This document shows positions 52,537 to 61,680 of a stretch of DNA of 64,000 bases, one piece after another. Position 1 is the first letter of the stretch. Every line of letters begins with the position of its first letter. The DNA lies in contig DASUHD010000090.1 of the NCBI GenBank assembly GCA_036273675.1, forward strand, positions 6,113 through 70,112, in the 5' to 3' direction. The notes beneath the pieces are model-generated. The model saw only the letters and a program-made list of their open reading frames with translations. It was not told where the DNA came from and ran no database searches. Origin of the DNA: DAHUXT01 sp036273675. GTDB lineage: Bacteria; Chloroflexota; Ktedonobacteria; Ktedonobacterales; JADMIN01. A program made the translations under genes and the position numbers.

Positions 52537-53694
52537 ATGGCCCAGAATATTACCACCCAACGAACACAGCGACCTCAGCGATCTCAGAACGCGCCCGCCA
52601 CCGCGCCAAAGCTCACCGCGCATCCGCAGCCGACGAAGCGCCAGTATGTGCGTTTCGCCTTCTATACCATCGACCCACAGTGGCGACGATTGCCCGCCGA
52701 GCGCCAGAAACAGCACAAACTGGAACTGGTCGAGACGATTGAATCGTTCCACCGCCAGATGTTGCTGCGTCCCTACAGCCTGATGGGTACGCGCGCCGAC
52801 GCCGAGTTGCTGCTCTGGCAGGTCGCCGAATCGCTCGAACCCTTCCAGGAAATGGCGACGGCGATTCTCTCGACGAGCATCGGCGGCTATCTGCGCCTGG
52901 GCGTGTCGTATCTCTCGCAGACCAAGCGCTCGATCTATGAGATTCGCGACAACCCCGACGAGGACGCCGAGCGGCTGGTCATTTCGCCCAGCGACGCCAA
53001 ATACCTCTTCGTCTATCCGTTCGTGAAGACGCGGCCCTGGTATCGCCTCCCGATGGAGGAGCGTCAGGCGGTTATGGACGAGCACATCCGCATTGGGCGC
53101 AAATACCCGGCGGTCAAGCTGAACACCACCTACTCATTCGGGCTGGATGACCAGGAATTCGTGGTTGCCTTCGAGACCGATGAACCCTCCGACTTTCTCG
53201 ATCTGGTGCAGGAGCTACGTGATACTGAGTCTAGCATGTATACCCTGCGTGATACGCCACTCTATAGCTGCATCAGCATGACGCTGGCCGAGGCGCTCGA
53301 TGCGCTGGGCGGGCCGAAGATTGCGCAACCCCGCAAGCCCGAAGAGTACGTCGAGGCGTGGATAGATGTCGCGCCGGTCGAAGAAATTCCCGAAGGCACG
53401 TCGCGAGTGGTCTTTCTCAATGGCCAGCAGGTGGCGCTCTTTCACGCGGGCGGACGTTTCTACGCCATCGGCAACCGCTGCTCGCACGCGCGCGGCCCAC
53501 TGAGCGAGGGCGAGCTGTCCATCGGCGACGGCGCGTGTGTCGTCACCTGTCCCTGGCACTTCGCCCAGTACGATCTGGAGACGGGCAAAGTTGTGGATGG
53601 CGTCGCCAGCGCGCCGGTACCTACCTACCGGGTCGAGATACGCGACGGCGTCGTTTATGTCGGCACGAAGCCACCCGAAGCGGTCAGCAGGTAA
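52537..53694 (+). CDS. chdC: Coproheme decarboxylase (HemQ/ChdC) fused to a Rieske domain
   Basis: 385 residues. Residues about 30-250 are a chlorite-dismutase-family ChdC that converts coproheme to heme b with peroxide: the catalytic Tyr (VYPF, Y160) and the proximal His of DEHIRIGRKY (H183) are present, with SFGLDDQEFVVAFETD following. Residues about 280-378 are a Rieske [2Fe-2S] domain: C315-x-H317 (NRCSHARG) and C338-x2-H341 (TCPWHF). Fusion of the two is uncommon. It is first in the heme gene cluster and three bases before the ferrochelatase. Confidence 0.9.
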   Translation: MAQNITTQRTQRPQRSQNAPATAPKLTAHPQPTKRQYVRFAFYTIDPQWRRLPAERQKQHKLELVETIESFHRQMLLRPYSLMGTRADAELLLWQVAESLEPFQEMATAILSTSIGGYLRLGVSYLSQTKRSIYEIRDNPDEDAERLVISPSDAKYLFVYPFVKTRPWYRLPMEERQAVMDEHIRIGRKYPAVKLNTTYSFGLDDQEFVVAFETDEPSDFLDLVQELRDTESSMYTLRDTPLYSCISMTLAEALDALGGPKIAQPRKPEEYVEAWIDVAPVEEIPEGTSRVVFLNGQQVALFHAGGRFYAIGNRCSHARGPLSEGELSIGDGACVVTCPWHFAQYDLETGKVVDGVASAPVPTYRVEIRDGVVYVGTKPPEAVSR

Positions 53695-53697
53695 GCT

Positions 53698-54789
53698 ATG
53701 ACAGAGAACGCTGCCACGGACGTCAGCGCGCCAACGGAGCCAAGTGAGGCATCCGCGCCCTGCGACGCGATTCTAGTCGTCTCGTTTGGTGGACCGGAGG
53801 GCATGGACGATGTGATGCCCTTCCTGGAAAACGTCCTGCGCGGACGCAACGTGCCGCGTGAGCGCATGCTGGCAGTAGCGCATCACTACGAGCTATTTGG
53901 CGGGGTCAGCCCGATCAACCAGCAGAACCGCGACCTGATCGCGGCGCTGCGCCAGTCGCTCGACGCGCATAGCATCGATCTGCCGATCTACTGGGGCAAC
54001 CGCAACTGGCGTCCGCTGCTGCCCGACACCCTGCGCGAGATGGCGCGTGACGGCAGACGGCACGCGCTGGCGTATATCACGTCGGCCTATAGCTCGTACT
54101 CGGGCTGCCGCCAGTATCTCGAAGACATCGAGCGCGCGCAAGCCGAGGTTGGCCCTGGCGCGCCGCAGGTGAGCGCGCTGCGCAAGTTTTACAACCATCC
54201 CGACTTCATTCGCGCCAACGCCGACCGGGTGCGCGCCGCGCTGGCGACGATTCCCACCCCGCAACAGTCGGAGGCAGCCGTCGTCTTCACGGCGCACAGC
54301 ATCCCGCTGAGCATGGCGCGGAACAGCCGCTATGTCAGCCAGCTGCGCGAGGCCGGGAGACTCATTGCCGAAGAGGTGGGGGTTGGCGACCGCTGGCAGC
54401 TGGCGTACCAGAGCAGGAGCGGCCCACCCGCGCAGCCCTGGCTGGAGCCAGATATCTGCGATACTCTACGCGTACTGAAGAATGAGGGCGAAGAGGCGGT
54501 CGTAGTTGCGCCAATTGGCTTTCTGTCCGATCATGTCGAGGTACTCTATGATCTCGATGTGGAGGCGCAGCAACTGGCAGACGAGTTGGGAATGACGATG
54601 GCGCGCGCGCAGACGGTGGGGACACATCCGGCGTTCGTCGAGATGATTCGCCAGCTCATCGTCGAGCGCATCCAACCGGGGACGGAGCGCCGCTTTCTTG
54701 GTTCGGAGGGAGCCAGCCCCGATATCTGCAGGGCCGATTGTTGCGGCGGCATTGCGTCTGGAAGAGACGAGACGGCGAAACACGAATAA
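53698..54789 (+). CDS. hemH: Coproporphyrin/protoporphyrin ferrochelatase
   Basis: 363 residues. Inserts Fe2+ into coproporphyrin III (CpfC) in this pathway context. The start LVVSFGGPEGMDDVMPFLENV and the active-site His in FTAHSIP (H200) are conserved, as is the APIGFLSDHVEVLYDLD metal-path region. Cys137 (YSGCRQY) and the C-terminal C344, C348 and C349 (DICRADCCGG) sit where actinobacterial ferrochelatases bind a [2Fe-2S] cluster. It is coupled to the HemQ-Rieske gene by a three-base gap. Confidence 0.9.
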   Translation: MTENAATDVSAPTEPSEASAPCDAILVVSFGGPEGMDDVMPFLENVLRGRNVPRERMLAVAHHYELFGGVSPINQQNRDLIAALRQSLDAHSIDLPIYWGNRNWRPLLPDTLREMARDGRRHALAYITSAYSSYSGCRQYLEDIERAQAEVGPGAPQVSALRKFYNHPDFIRANADRVRAALATIPTPQQSEAAVVFTAHSIPLSMARNSRYVSQLREAGRLIAEEVGVGDRWQLAYQSRSGPPAQPWLEPDICDTLRVLKNEGEEAVVVAPIGFLSDHVEVLYDLDVEAQQLADELGMTMARAQTVGTHPAFVEMIRQLIVERIQPGTERRFLGSEGASPDICRADCCGGIASGRDETAKHE

Positions 54790-54822
54790 TGATTGTGGCA
54801 TATTGAGAAGAATGAACGACAT

Positions 54823-56130
54823 ATGAGGCTTGTTCTTGTCGGATTAGACTACCGCACCGCGCCGTTGGAGCTACGCGAGCGGCTCCAGGCAGACGACGCG
54901 CGCCTGCTGCCGCTGTTAGCGACGCTGCGACATGGGCCGCTGGACGAACTAGTGGTCCTCTCCACCTGTAACCGCTATGAAGTCTTCGCCACCTGCGACG
55001 ATCCCACGCTCGCCCAGGATGCGATTGTCGATTGCCTGCTCAGCGCCGCAAGCGTCCCCATGCGTCCTCTGCTCGATTCGCTCTACCGCAAGGATGACGC
55101 TGACGCGGTGCGCCACCTCTTCCGGGTCGCCGCTGGGCTAGAGTCGCTCGTGCTGGGCGAGACGCAGATTATGCGCCAGCTTGCTGGGGCGCTCGATCAG
55201 GCGCAAGAATCGCGCACGAGCGGCCCGCTGCTCAACCGGCTCTATACCGCCGCGCTGCACACCGGCAAACGCGCCCGCACCGAGACGGCTATCAGCCAGC
55301 ACACGCTCTCGGTCAGCCACACCGCCGCCCAACTTGTTCAGCGCGAGATGGCGAATGTGGAGCATCCCCATATCCTGGTGGTGGGCGCGGGCGAGATGGC
55401 GACTCTGGCGGCGGCAGCGCTGGCGCAGCACGCCGCCGATACCGGCAGCGCGATCACGATCATCAACCGCAGCGATGAGCGCGCCCAGGCCGTCGCCAGC
55501 CAGTTGGGCATCCAGATGCGCCCGTGGGCTAGCCTACAGCATGCGATTGCCAGCGCCGATGCCGTGATCACAGCCACCAGCGCGCGTCAGCCGATTCTGC
55601 GCGCCGACGAGATAGCTACGTTTGTGGCGAGGCCGTTGCTGCTGGTGGATATCGGCGTCCCGCGCAACATCGCGCCTGCGGCAAACATCTCGCCCGCGAT
55701 TCGCCTGCACGATATCGACAACTTGCAGACGGTGGTTGCGCACCACCGGATACTGCGTGAGGCCGAGGCGGCGCAGGTCGAAGAAATCATAGACTTCGAG
55801 GCGCTGAAGTACGTCAACTGGCTCAGGAGCCGCCGCATTGTCCCAGTGCTGACCGAGCTACGGGGTCACGCCGACTCTATCGCCGAGGCGGAGCTTGCGC
55901 ACGCGCTGAATCGGCTGCCCGCCCTGGATGAGCACGAGCGCGACGTGGTGGCGCAGATGGCGCAGCGCATCGTCAACAAACTGCTGCACATGCCCACGGT
56001 CAACCTGAAGTGGCGCGCGGCCCATGGCGACCATTTCGACTACGAGCACGCCATCCGCAAGATGTTCGCTCTCGATGCGCCGACCGAGTCTACTGAGCAT
56101 GATGCTGGATCGGACCCCGACGATGACTAG
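54823..56130 (+). CDS. hemA: Glutamyl-tRNA reductase
   Basis: 435 residues from the ATG at 54823. First step of tetrapyrrole synthesis by the C5 route: NADPH reduction of glutamyl-tRNA to glutamate-1-semialdehyde. The catalytic Cys49 lies in VVLSTCNRYE; GETQIMRQ and the NADPH site ILVVGAGEMA are conserved, and the C-terminal dimerisation helix is present. In this genome block it works with HemL (61681). It overlaps the start of hemC. Confidence 0.93.
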   Translation: MRLVLVGLDYRTAPLELRERLQADDARLLPLLATLRHGPLDELVVLSTCNRYEVFATCDDPTLAQDAIVDCLLSAASVPMRPLLDSLYRKDDADAVRHLFRVAAGLESLVLGETQIMRQLAGALDQAQESRTSGPLLNRLYTAALHTGKRARTETAISQHTLSVSHTAAQLVQREMANVEHPHILVVGAGEMATLAAAALAQHAADTGSAITIINRSDERAQAVASQLGIQMRPWASLQHAIASADAVITATSARQPILRADEIATFVARPLLLVDIGVPRNIAPAANISPAIRLHDIDNLQTVVAHHRILREAEAAQVEEIIDFEALKYVNWLRSRRIVPVLTELRGHADSIAEAELAHALNRLPALDEHERDVVAQMAQRIVNKLLHMPTVNLKWRAAHGDHFDYEHAIRKMFALDAPTESTEHDAGSDPDDD

Positions 56131-57073
56131 CCCCCTGACTGCCCCGATGGATGCGGTGCGCATTGGCACGCGCGGCTCGGCGCTGGCGCTCTGGCAGGCG
56201 CATCACGTACGCGACCTGCTGCGGCAGGCGTGGCCCGCGCTCGACGTCAGCATCGAAGTGATGAAGACGCATGGCGACCTCACACTCGACTCGCCGCTGC
56301 CGCAGATCGGTGGCAAGGGCGTGTTCACCTCCGAGCTTGAGACTGCCTTGCGCACCGGCGCGATCGATCTCGCCGTCCACAGCCTGAAAGACCTGCCCAC
56401 CGACGAGAGCGAGGGACTCGTCATCGGCGCGATTCCAAAGCGCGGCAACCCGCACGACGCGCTCATCAGCCGGGCAAATCATACGCTGGATACCCTGCCC
56501 GCTCAGGCAGCGGTAGGTACGAGCAGCCGACGACGGGCGGCGCAGTTGCTCGTGCGGCGTCCTGACCTGCGCCTGCTCGATATTCGCGGCAATGTGGATA
56601 CGCGGATGCGCAAGGCAATGGCGGCGGATGGCCCGTATGACGCCATCGTGCTGGCGCTGACGGGGCTGGAACGCCTGGGGCGCGGCGATGAAATCAGCCA
56701 GGAGCTCTCGCTCGATGAGATGCTTCCTGCGCCGGGACAGGGCGCGCTGGCGGTGCAGAGCCGCGACGAGGCGGCCTCACACGCGTTGCTTACGCCGATC
56801 ATGCACCGTCCTACGCTGGTAGCGGTCACGGCGGAGCGCGCGTTTCTGGCGGCGCTTGGTGGCGGCTGCGCGGTGCCGGTCGCGGCCTACGCTGAGGTGA
56901 GGAATCGGAGACTGATGTTGCGCGGTCGTGTCACTGCGCTGGATGGCTCGCGCCAGGTGGATGTCGCGCTCGAAGGCGCCGCATCAGCGAAAGGCGCGGC
57001 AATTCTTGGACAGCGATTGGCAGAACTGGCGCTGGCGCAACATGCCGACGAACTGCTGGAGGCTGAGTCATGA
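56123..57073 (+). CDS. hemC: Porphobilinogen deaminase (hydroxymethylbilane synthase)
   Basis: 316 residues from the ATG at 56123, overlapping the hemA stop; a later ATG at 56147 is possible. It condenses four porphobilinogens into hydroxymethylbilane. Conserved: RIGTRGSALALWQA, KGVFTSELETALRTGAIDLAVHSLKDLP, GTSSRRRAAQL, DIRGNVDTR. The cofactor Cys lies in ALGGGCAVPVAA. Its stop overlaps the start of hemD. Confidence 0.93.
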   Translation: MTSPLTAPMDAVRIGTRGSALALWQAHHVRDLLRQAWPALDVSIEVMKTHGDLTLDSPLPQIGGKGVFTSELETALRTGAIDLAVHSLKDLPTDESEGLVIGAIPKRGNPHDALISRANHTLDTLPAQAAVGTSSRRRAAQLLVRRPDLRLLDIRGNVDTRMRKAMAADGPYDAIVLALTGLERLGRGDEISQELSLDEMLPAPGQGALAVQSRDEAASHALLTPIMHRPTLVAVTAERAFLAALGGGCAVPVAAYAEVRNRRLMLRGRVTALDGSRQVDVALEGAASAKGAAILGQRLAELALAQHADELLEAES

Positions 57074-57864
57074 GCGCGCTGGCCAGCAGAGTGGTGATCG
57101 TCACGCGGGCGGAACACCAAGCGGCGGCGCTCGAAGCGCTACTCCAGGCGGAGGGCGCGACGGTCTACCGTTATCCCTGCCTGGCGATTGCGCCGCCCGA
57201 CAATCCCGGCTCGCTGGATGACGCGCTCCGGGCAGCGATGGCAGGTCGGTTCGACTGGCTTGCCCTCACCAGCGCCAATGCGGTAGATGCCGTGGCGCAA
57301 CGGATGGCGACGTTAGGATTGCCTTCGGGTTCGCTGACTGGGCTACGGGTAGCCGCCGTCGGCCCATCTACCGCCCGCGCGGCTGAGGAAGCGCTGGGCC
57401 TGCGCGTCGAGATGGTCCCGGAAAGCGGCTATAGCGCCCTGGAACTGGCGGAGGCGTTTCCCGACATCACTGGCGCGCGGATTCTGCTGCCGCTATCCGC
57501 CCTGGATAACAACGAGATGATACGAGCGCTCATGCGTCGCGGCGCGAGCGTGACCGGCGTGACGGCCTATCAGCCGGGGATGAGTCGCGGCGGCGTTGAT
57601 CTGCCCAAGCTGCTGGCCACCGGCGCGGTAGACGCTATCACACTCACGAGCGGCTCGACGGCCAACAATCTGATGCGGCGACTACAATCCGAGGGTGGAA
57701 ATGCGCAGGCGCTACAGGGCGTCTGCCTCGCCTGCATTGGCCCCAGCGCCGCGCAGGCGCTTGAGGCGTTCAGCCTGCGGGCGAACGTAGTCGCGTCGGA
57801 ACACACGCTCGCCGGACTGGTTCAGGCGCTGGCAGCGTATTATGGGCCGAGCGCTGGCGGATAG
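57070..57864 (+). CDS. hemD: Uroporphyrinogen-III synthase
   Basis: 264 residues. It cyclises hydroxymethylbilane with inversion of ring D. This family is poorly conserved; recognisable are the two-domain layout, DWLALTSANAVDAV, VAAVGPSTARAAEE, and TLTSGSTANNLM near the end. The four-base overlap with hemC (ATGA) makes translation coupled. A repeat element separates it from hemB. Confidence 0.85.
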   Translation: MSALASRVVIVTRAEHQAAALEALLQAEGATVYRYPCLAIAPPDNPGSLDDALRAAMAGRFDWLALTSANAVDAVAQRMATLGLPSGSLTGLRVAAVGPSTARAAEEALGLRVEMVPESGYSALELAEAFPDITGARILLPLSALDNNEMIRALMRRGASVTGVTAYQPGMSRGGVDLPKLLATGAVDAITLTSGSTANNLMRRLQSEGGNAQALQGVCLACIGPSAAQALEAFSLRANVVASEHTLAGLVQALAAYYGPSAGG

Positions 57865-57878
57865 GCTGGCAGTTAAAA

Positions 57879-57982
57879 CCGCGCCTAAATGGCCTCCCCT
57901 CGGTTGGCCACAAAAAACCCGCATGCGGGGTTAACTCCGGCTCCCCTCTCCTCGTAGGAGAGGGGCTGGGGTGAGGTCTGGG
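57879..57982. repeat. Composite repeat between hemD and hemB
   Basis: Two modules. One has ACCGCGCCTAAATGGCCT with the palindrome CCCGCATGCGGG (57918-57929), resembling the element after hemL. The other (57939-57982) carries a nine-base stem CCCCTCTCC-TCGTA-GGAGAGGGG and matches 51626-51661 in reverse. Such dispersed palindromes may stabilise or end transcripts inside the heme block. Confidence 0.55.
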
Positions 57983-58021
57983 GGGCCAGACAAATACTTA
58001 GAGACAGGAGCGCGTAACGCC

Positions 58022-59086
58022 ATGGTGACTTCCCGGAGCCGATCAGGCCAACCGCCAGCAACACAGCAGGCTGGCTTCCCGGTCGCGCGCCCGCGTCGGC
58101 TGCGCCTGAACGAGACGATGCGCCGGATGGTGCGCGAGACGACGCTCAGCCCATCAGACTTCATCTATCCGCTGTTCGTGCGGCACGGCGAGGGCATCAA
58201 GCAGCCGATAGCATCCATGCCGGGACAGCACCAATGGTCGGTGGACCGGCTGCGCAATGAGGCGCGCGAGATCGCCGCGCTGGGCATTCCGGCGGTCGTG
58301 CTTTTTGGCATCCCGGCGAGCAAAGACGCGACGGGCAGCGAGAACTACGACACGGACGGCATCGTACCCCAGGCAATCCGCGCCATCAAAGAGGTCGCGC
58401 CTGAGCTGGTTGTCATCTCCGACATGTGCTTCTGCGAGTACACCGATCACGGCCACTGCGGCATCATCAACACACCGGAGACCGAGCACTATACCAGCCG
58501 GCTGCCCGAAGGCTATGTGCTGAACGACCTGACGCTCGAACTGCTGGGTCGCGCGTCGGTGGCGCATGCCACGGCTGGCGCTGACATCATCGCGCCATCG
58601 GGCATGATGGACGGCATGGTGGGAGCGATCCGTGCCGCCCTGGACGAGCGCGGACTCGACCACGTCGCCATCCTCAGCTACGCCGCCAAATATGCCAGCG
58701 GCTTCTATGGCCCATTCCGCGACGCGGCGGAGAGTCCCCCATCCTTCGGCGACCGCAGCCAGTATCAGATGGACCCCGCCAACCGGCGCGAGGCGCTACA
58801 TGAGGTGGCGCTAGATGTCGCCGAGGGCGCTGACATGCTGATGGTCAAGCCCGCGCTGCCCTACCTGGATGTGCTGAGCGAGGTGCGCCAGACATTCGCG
58901 CTGCCAGTCGCGGCGTATCAGGTGAGCGGCGAATATGCGATGCTGCACGCGGCGGCGGCCAACGGTTGGCTCGACCTGAAACGCTGCGCGCTGGAAAGCC
59001 TCATCAGCATCAAGCGCGCCGGAGCCGATATGATCCTGACCTACTTCGCCAAAGACGCCGCGCGCTGGCTGGATGGGGCCGAATGA
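58022..59086 (+). CDS. hemB: Delta-aminolevulinic acid dehydratase (porphobilinogen synthase)
   Basis: 354 residues from the ATG at 58022. It joins two 5-aminolevulinates into porphobilinogen. The cysteine zinc site DMCFCEYTDHGHCG marks it as a zinc-type enzyme. The Schiff-base lysines lie in SYAAKYASGFYGPFRDAA and MLMVKPALPYLDVL. The N-terminal arm RPRRLRLNETMRRMVRET is typical. The stop overlaps the hemE start (ATGA). Confidence 0.94.
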   Translation: MVTSRSRSGQPPATQQAGFPVARPRRLRLNETMRRMVRETTLSPSDFIYPLFVRHGEGIKQPIASMPGQHQWSVDRLRNEAREIAALGIPAVVLFGIPASKDATGSENYDTDGIVPQAIRAIKEVAPELVVISDMCFCEYTDHGHCGIINTPETEHYTSRLPEGYVLNDLTLELLGRASVAHATAGADIIAPSGMMDGMVGAIRAALDERGLDHVAILSYAAKYASGFYGPFRDAAESPPSFGDRSQYQMDPANRREALHEVALDVAEGADMLMVKPALPYLDVLSEVRQTFALPVAAYQVSGEYAMLHAAAANGWLDLKRCALESLISIKRAGADMILTYFAKDAARWLDGAE

Positions 59087-60114
59087 TGGCCGCCGAGAGC
59101 CGCTTCCTGACGGCCTGCCGCCGCGAAGCAACGGACGCGACACCGATCTGGCTGATGCGCCAGGCGGGGCGCTACATGCCCGAATACCGCCACGTACGCG
59201 AGCATCATCCGCTGCTGACGATCATCAAGACGCCGGAGCTGGCCTGCGAGGTGACGCTCCAACCTATCGAGGCGTTCGACCTCGACGCCGCCATCATCTT
59301 CGCCGATATCCTCCCGCCGCTGGAAGGGATGGGGCTGCACCTGCGTTTCGCGGAGGGCGAGGGTCCGGTCATCGGCAATCCCGTGCGGACGGTGGACGAC
59401 ATCGCGCGGCTGCGGGTGCTCCCGCCCGAGGAGACGCTGCCCTTCACGCTCGACGCGATCCGGCTGGCGCGCGCGCAGCTCGAGAGCCGCAACATCCCGC
59501 TGATTGGCTTCAGCGGCGCGCCATTCACGCTGGCGGCGTACGCCATCGAGGGAGGTGGCAGCCGTAACTACACCCTGGCGAAGGGGCTGATGATGAGCGA
59601 TCCAGCCGCCTGGGACGCGCTGATGACGAAGCTGAGCGAGGTTGTCGGCGCATATCTACTGGCCCAGGCGCGGGCCGGGGCGCAGGCGTTGCAGCTCTTC
59701 GATAGCTGGGCGGGCCAACTTTCCGCCAGCGACTACCGCCAGTACGCGCTACCCTATACCCAGCGCGCCATCGCGATTGCTCGCCAGGCAGGTGTCCCCA
59801 TCATCCACTTCGCCACCGACACCAGCGGCTACCTGGAGGCGATGCGCAAGACTGGCGCCGATGTCGTCAGCGTTGACTGGCGCGTGGACCTGGACGCCGC
59901 GTGGCAGCGGCTTGGCGAAGATGTGGCGGCGCAGGGCAATCTCGATCCAGTCGCGCTGCTTGCCCCATGGGATGCGCTGAAGCAACGGGCGCAGACGGTT
60001 CTGGATCAGGCAGCCGGTCGCCCAGGCCACATCTTCAACCTGGGCCACGGCATCCTGCCTGAGACGCCGCCCGACAACGTCAAGCGACTGGTGGATTTCG
60101 TCCATGAGTACTAA
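59083..60114 (+). CDS. hemE: Uroporphyrinogen-III decarboxylase
   Basis: 343 residues. It removes four acetate carboxyls to give coproporphyrinogen III. The substrate motif IWLMRQAGRYMPEYR, the IIFADILPPLEGMG loop with its Asp, and GFSGAPFTLAAYAIEG are conserved, ending in FNLGHGILPETPPDNV. Start overlaps hemB; an adjacent second ATG exists. The next gene starts within its last codons. Confidence 0.94.
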   Translation: MMAAESRFLTACRREATDATPIWLMRQAGRYMPEYRHVREHHPLLTIIKTPELACEVTLQPIEAFDLDAAIIFADILPPLEGMGLHLRFAEGEGPVIGNPVRTVDDIARLRVLPPEETLPFTLDAIRLARAQLESRNIPLIGFSGAPFTLAAYAIEGGGSRNYTLAKGLMMSDPAAWDALMTKLSEVVGAYLLAQARAGAQALQLFDSWAGQLSASDYRQYALPYTQRAIAIARQAGVPIIHFATDTSGYLEAMRKTGADVVSVDWRVDLDAAWQRLGEDVAAQGNLDPVALLAPWDALKQRAQTVLDQAAGRPGHIFNLGHGILPETPPDNVKRLVDFVHEY

Positions 60115-61675
60115 GCAACCGTCCATGCCTAACAAGGACTATCTGCGCGAATCAGAGTCCGAGGAGTCCGCGCAGGCGGACTTCGTGGCCGAGCGCAGCG
60201 ACGGCCATTCAGGCGCGGTTTCAACCGCCAGCGTTTCAAGGCCTGCCCACGTCGTGATTCTCGGCGGGGGCATCACCGGGCTGAGCGCGGCGTGGCATCT
60301 GCAACAGGCGGAGGCGCGTGAAGGGCGTGTCAGCCTGCCCATCACGTACACCCTGATCGAGCAGTCCGACCGCTGGGGCGGCAAGGTGCGCTCGGAGGTG
60401 ATCGAGCGTGATGGCGCGCCCGCCTGGGTGCTGGAGGCCGGGCCGGATGGCCTGCTGACGCGCAAGCCATGGGCGCTGGCGCTGGCGCGCGCCCTACGCC
60501 TGGACGAGCGCTTCCTCTTCGTCAACCGCGAAAACAGCCGAACCTTCGTCCTGCGCCGGGGCAGACCGGAGCCGCTGCCCGCTGGCCTGCAACTGCTCGC
60601 GCCGACGCAGTGGGGTCCGTTTCTGCGTTCGCCGCTCTTCTCGCCCTGGGGCAAGTTACGCATCGCGCTCGATTTGCTGCTGCCGTCACGACAAGCCACA
60701 GCCGACGAATCGCTGGCGTCGTTCGTGCGCAGGCGCTTCGGCGATGAGGCGTTGCGACGGCTGGCCGAGCCGATGCTGGCGGGCGTCTATAACGCCGAAC
60801 CTGAGCAGCAGAGCATTCTGGCGACCTTCCCGCAGTTTCCGGCGCTCGAACGCGCGCATGGCAGCGTCATCCGAGGATTGCGCGCCGCCAGCAGCCACCA
60901 GCCGCCAGCCGAGACACCCGCTTTCCTCTCGTTCGACGCCGGGAATCAGACGGTGGTAGACGCGCTTGTGGCCCGGCTTACTGGCGCAATGCGACTGGAC
61001 ACCACCGTGCGTAGCATCGTACGAACTGAGGTTGGCGGCTACGAGCTACGCTTCGACGATGGCACAGCGCTGGCCGCCGATGCCGTAATCCTCGCCACGC
61101 CCGCCAACGTCTCCGCATCGCTCACGCGCGAGATTGCCCCAGAGGCCGCCGCGCTGCTGGCAAGCATTCGCTATGCGGGCATCGGCGCGATCTACCTGGC
61201 CTACCGCCGGGATGACATTGCCCATCCACTCAACGGCACGGGCGTCGTGATTCCGCCAACCGAGGGCCGCCGCATCGACGGAATTACCTGGGTCTCCTCG
61301 AAGTGGGACCACCGCGCGCCGCCGGGACATGCGCTGGTGCGCGTCTTCTTCGGCGGGCCGCATACCCGCGCGACGCTGGACCTGGACGACGCGAGGCTGA
61401 CTACAATTGTACGTGAGGAGTTGGACGACATTCTGGGCGTGCGGACGCCTCCACTCTTCACACGCATCTTCCGCTGGCCCGACGGCTACCCGCAGTACGA
61501 CGTTGGCCATCTGGAGCGCGTGGCGGCCATCGAGGCGACGCTGCCGCCAGGCACAGTCGTTGCGGGTAGCTCGTATCGCGGCGTGGGCGTACCCGACTGC
61601 ATCCATCAGGGGGAGCTGGCAGCGACGAAGATCGTCGAGACCCTCAGGAGCAAACAAACGGCGGCGAGGAGGTAG
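60104..61675 (+). CDS. hemY: Coproporphyrinogen/protoporphyrinogen oxidase (HemY/CgoX type)
   Basis: 523 residues, overlapping the end of hemE by 11 bases. FAD oxidase of the HemY family: VVILGGGITGLSAAWHLQQ near the start, SDRWGGKVRSEVIERDG, LEAGPDGLLTRKPWA, and a C-terminal GVGVPDCIHQGELAA contact. With ChdC and CpfC present, the likely substrate is coproporphyrinogen III, oxidised by O2 to coproporphyrin III. There is a roughly 45-residue acidic N-terminal extension before the FAD site; a start at 60125 would shorten it slightly. Confidence 0.9.
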   Translation: MSTKQPSMPNKDYLRESESEESAQADFVAERSDGHSGAVSTASVSRPAHVVILGGGITGLSAAWHLQQAEAREGRVSLPITYTLIEQSDRWGGKVRSEVIERDGAPAWVLEAGPDGLLTRKPWALALARALRLDERFLFVNRENSRTFVLRRGRPEPLPAGLQLLAPTQWGPFLRSPLFSPWGKLRIALDLLLPSRQATADESLASFVRRRFGDEALRRLAEPMLAGVYNAEPEQQSILATFPQFPALERAHGSVIRGLRAASSHQPPAETPAFLSFDAGNQTVVDALVARLTGAMRLDTTVRSIVRTEVGGYELRFDDGTALAADAVILATPANVSASLTREIAPEAAALLASIRYAGIGAIYLAYRRDDIAHPLNGTGVVIPPTEGRRIDGITWVSSKWDHRAPPGHALVRVFFGGPHTRATLDLDDARLTTIVREELDDILGVRTPPLFTRIFRWPDGYPQYDVGHLERVAAIEATLPPGTVVAGSSYRGVGVPDCIHQGELAATKIVETLRSKQTAARR

Positions 61676-61680
61676 CCTGT

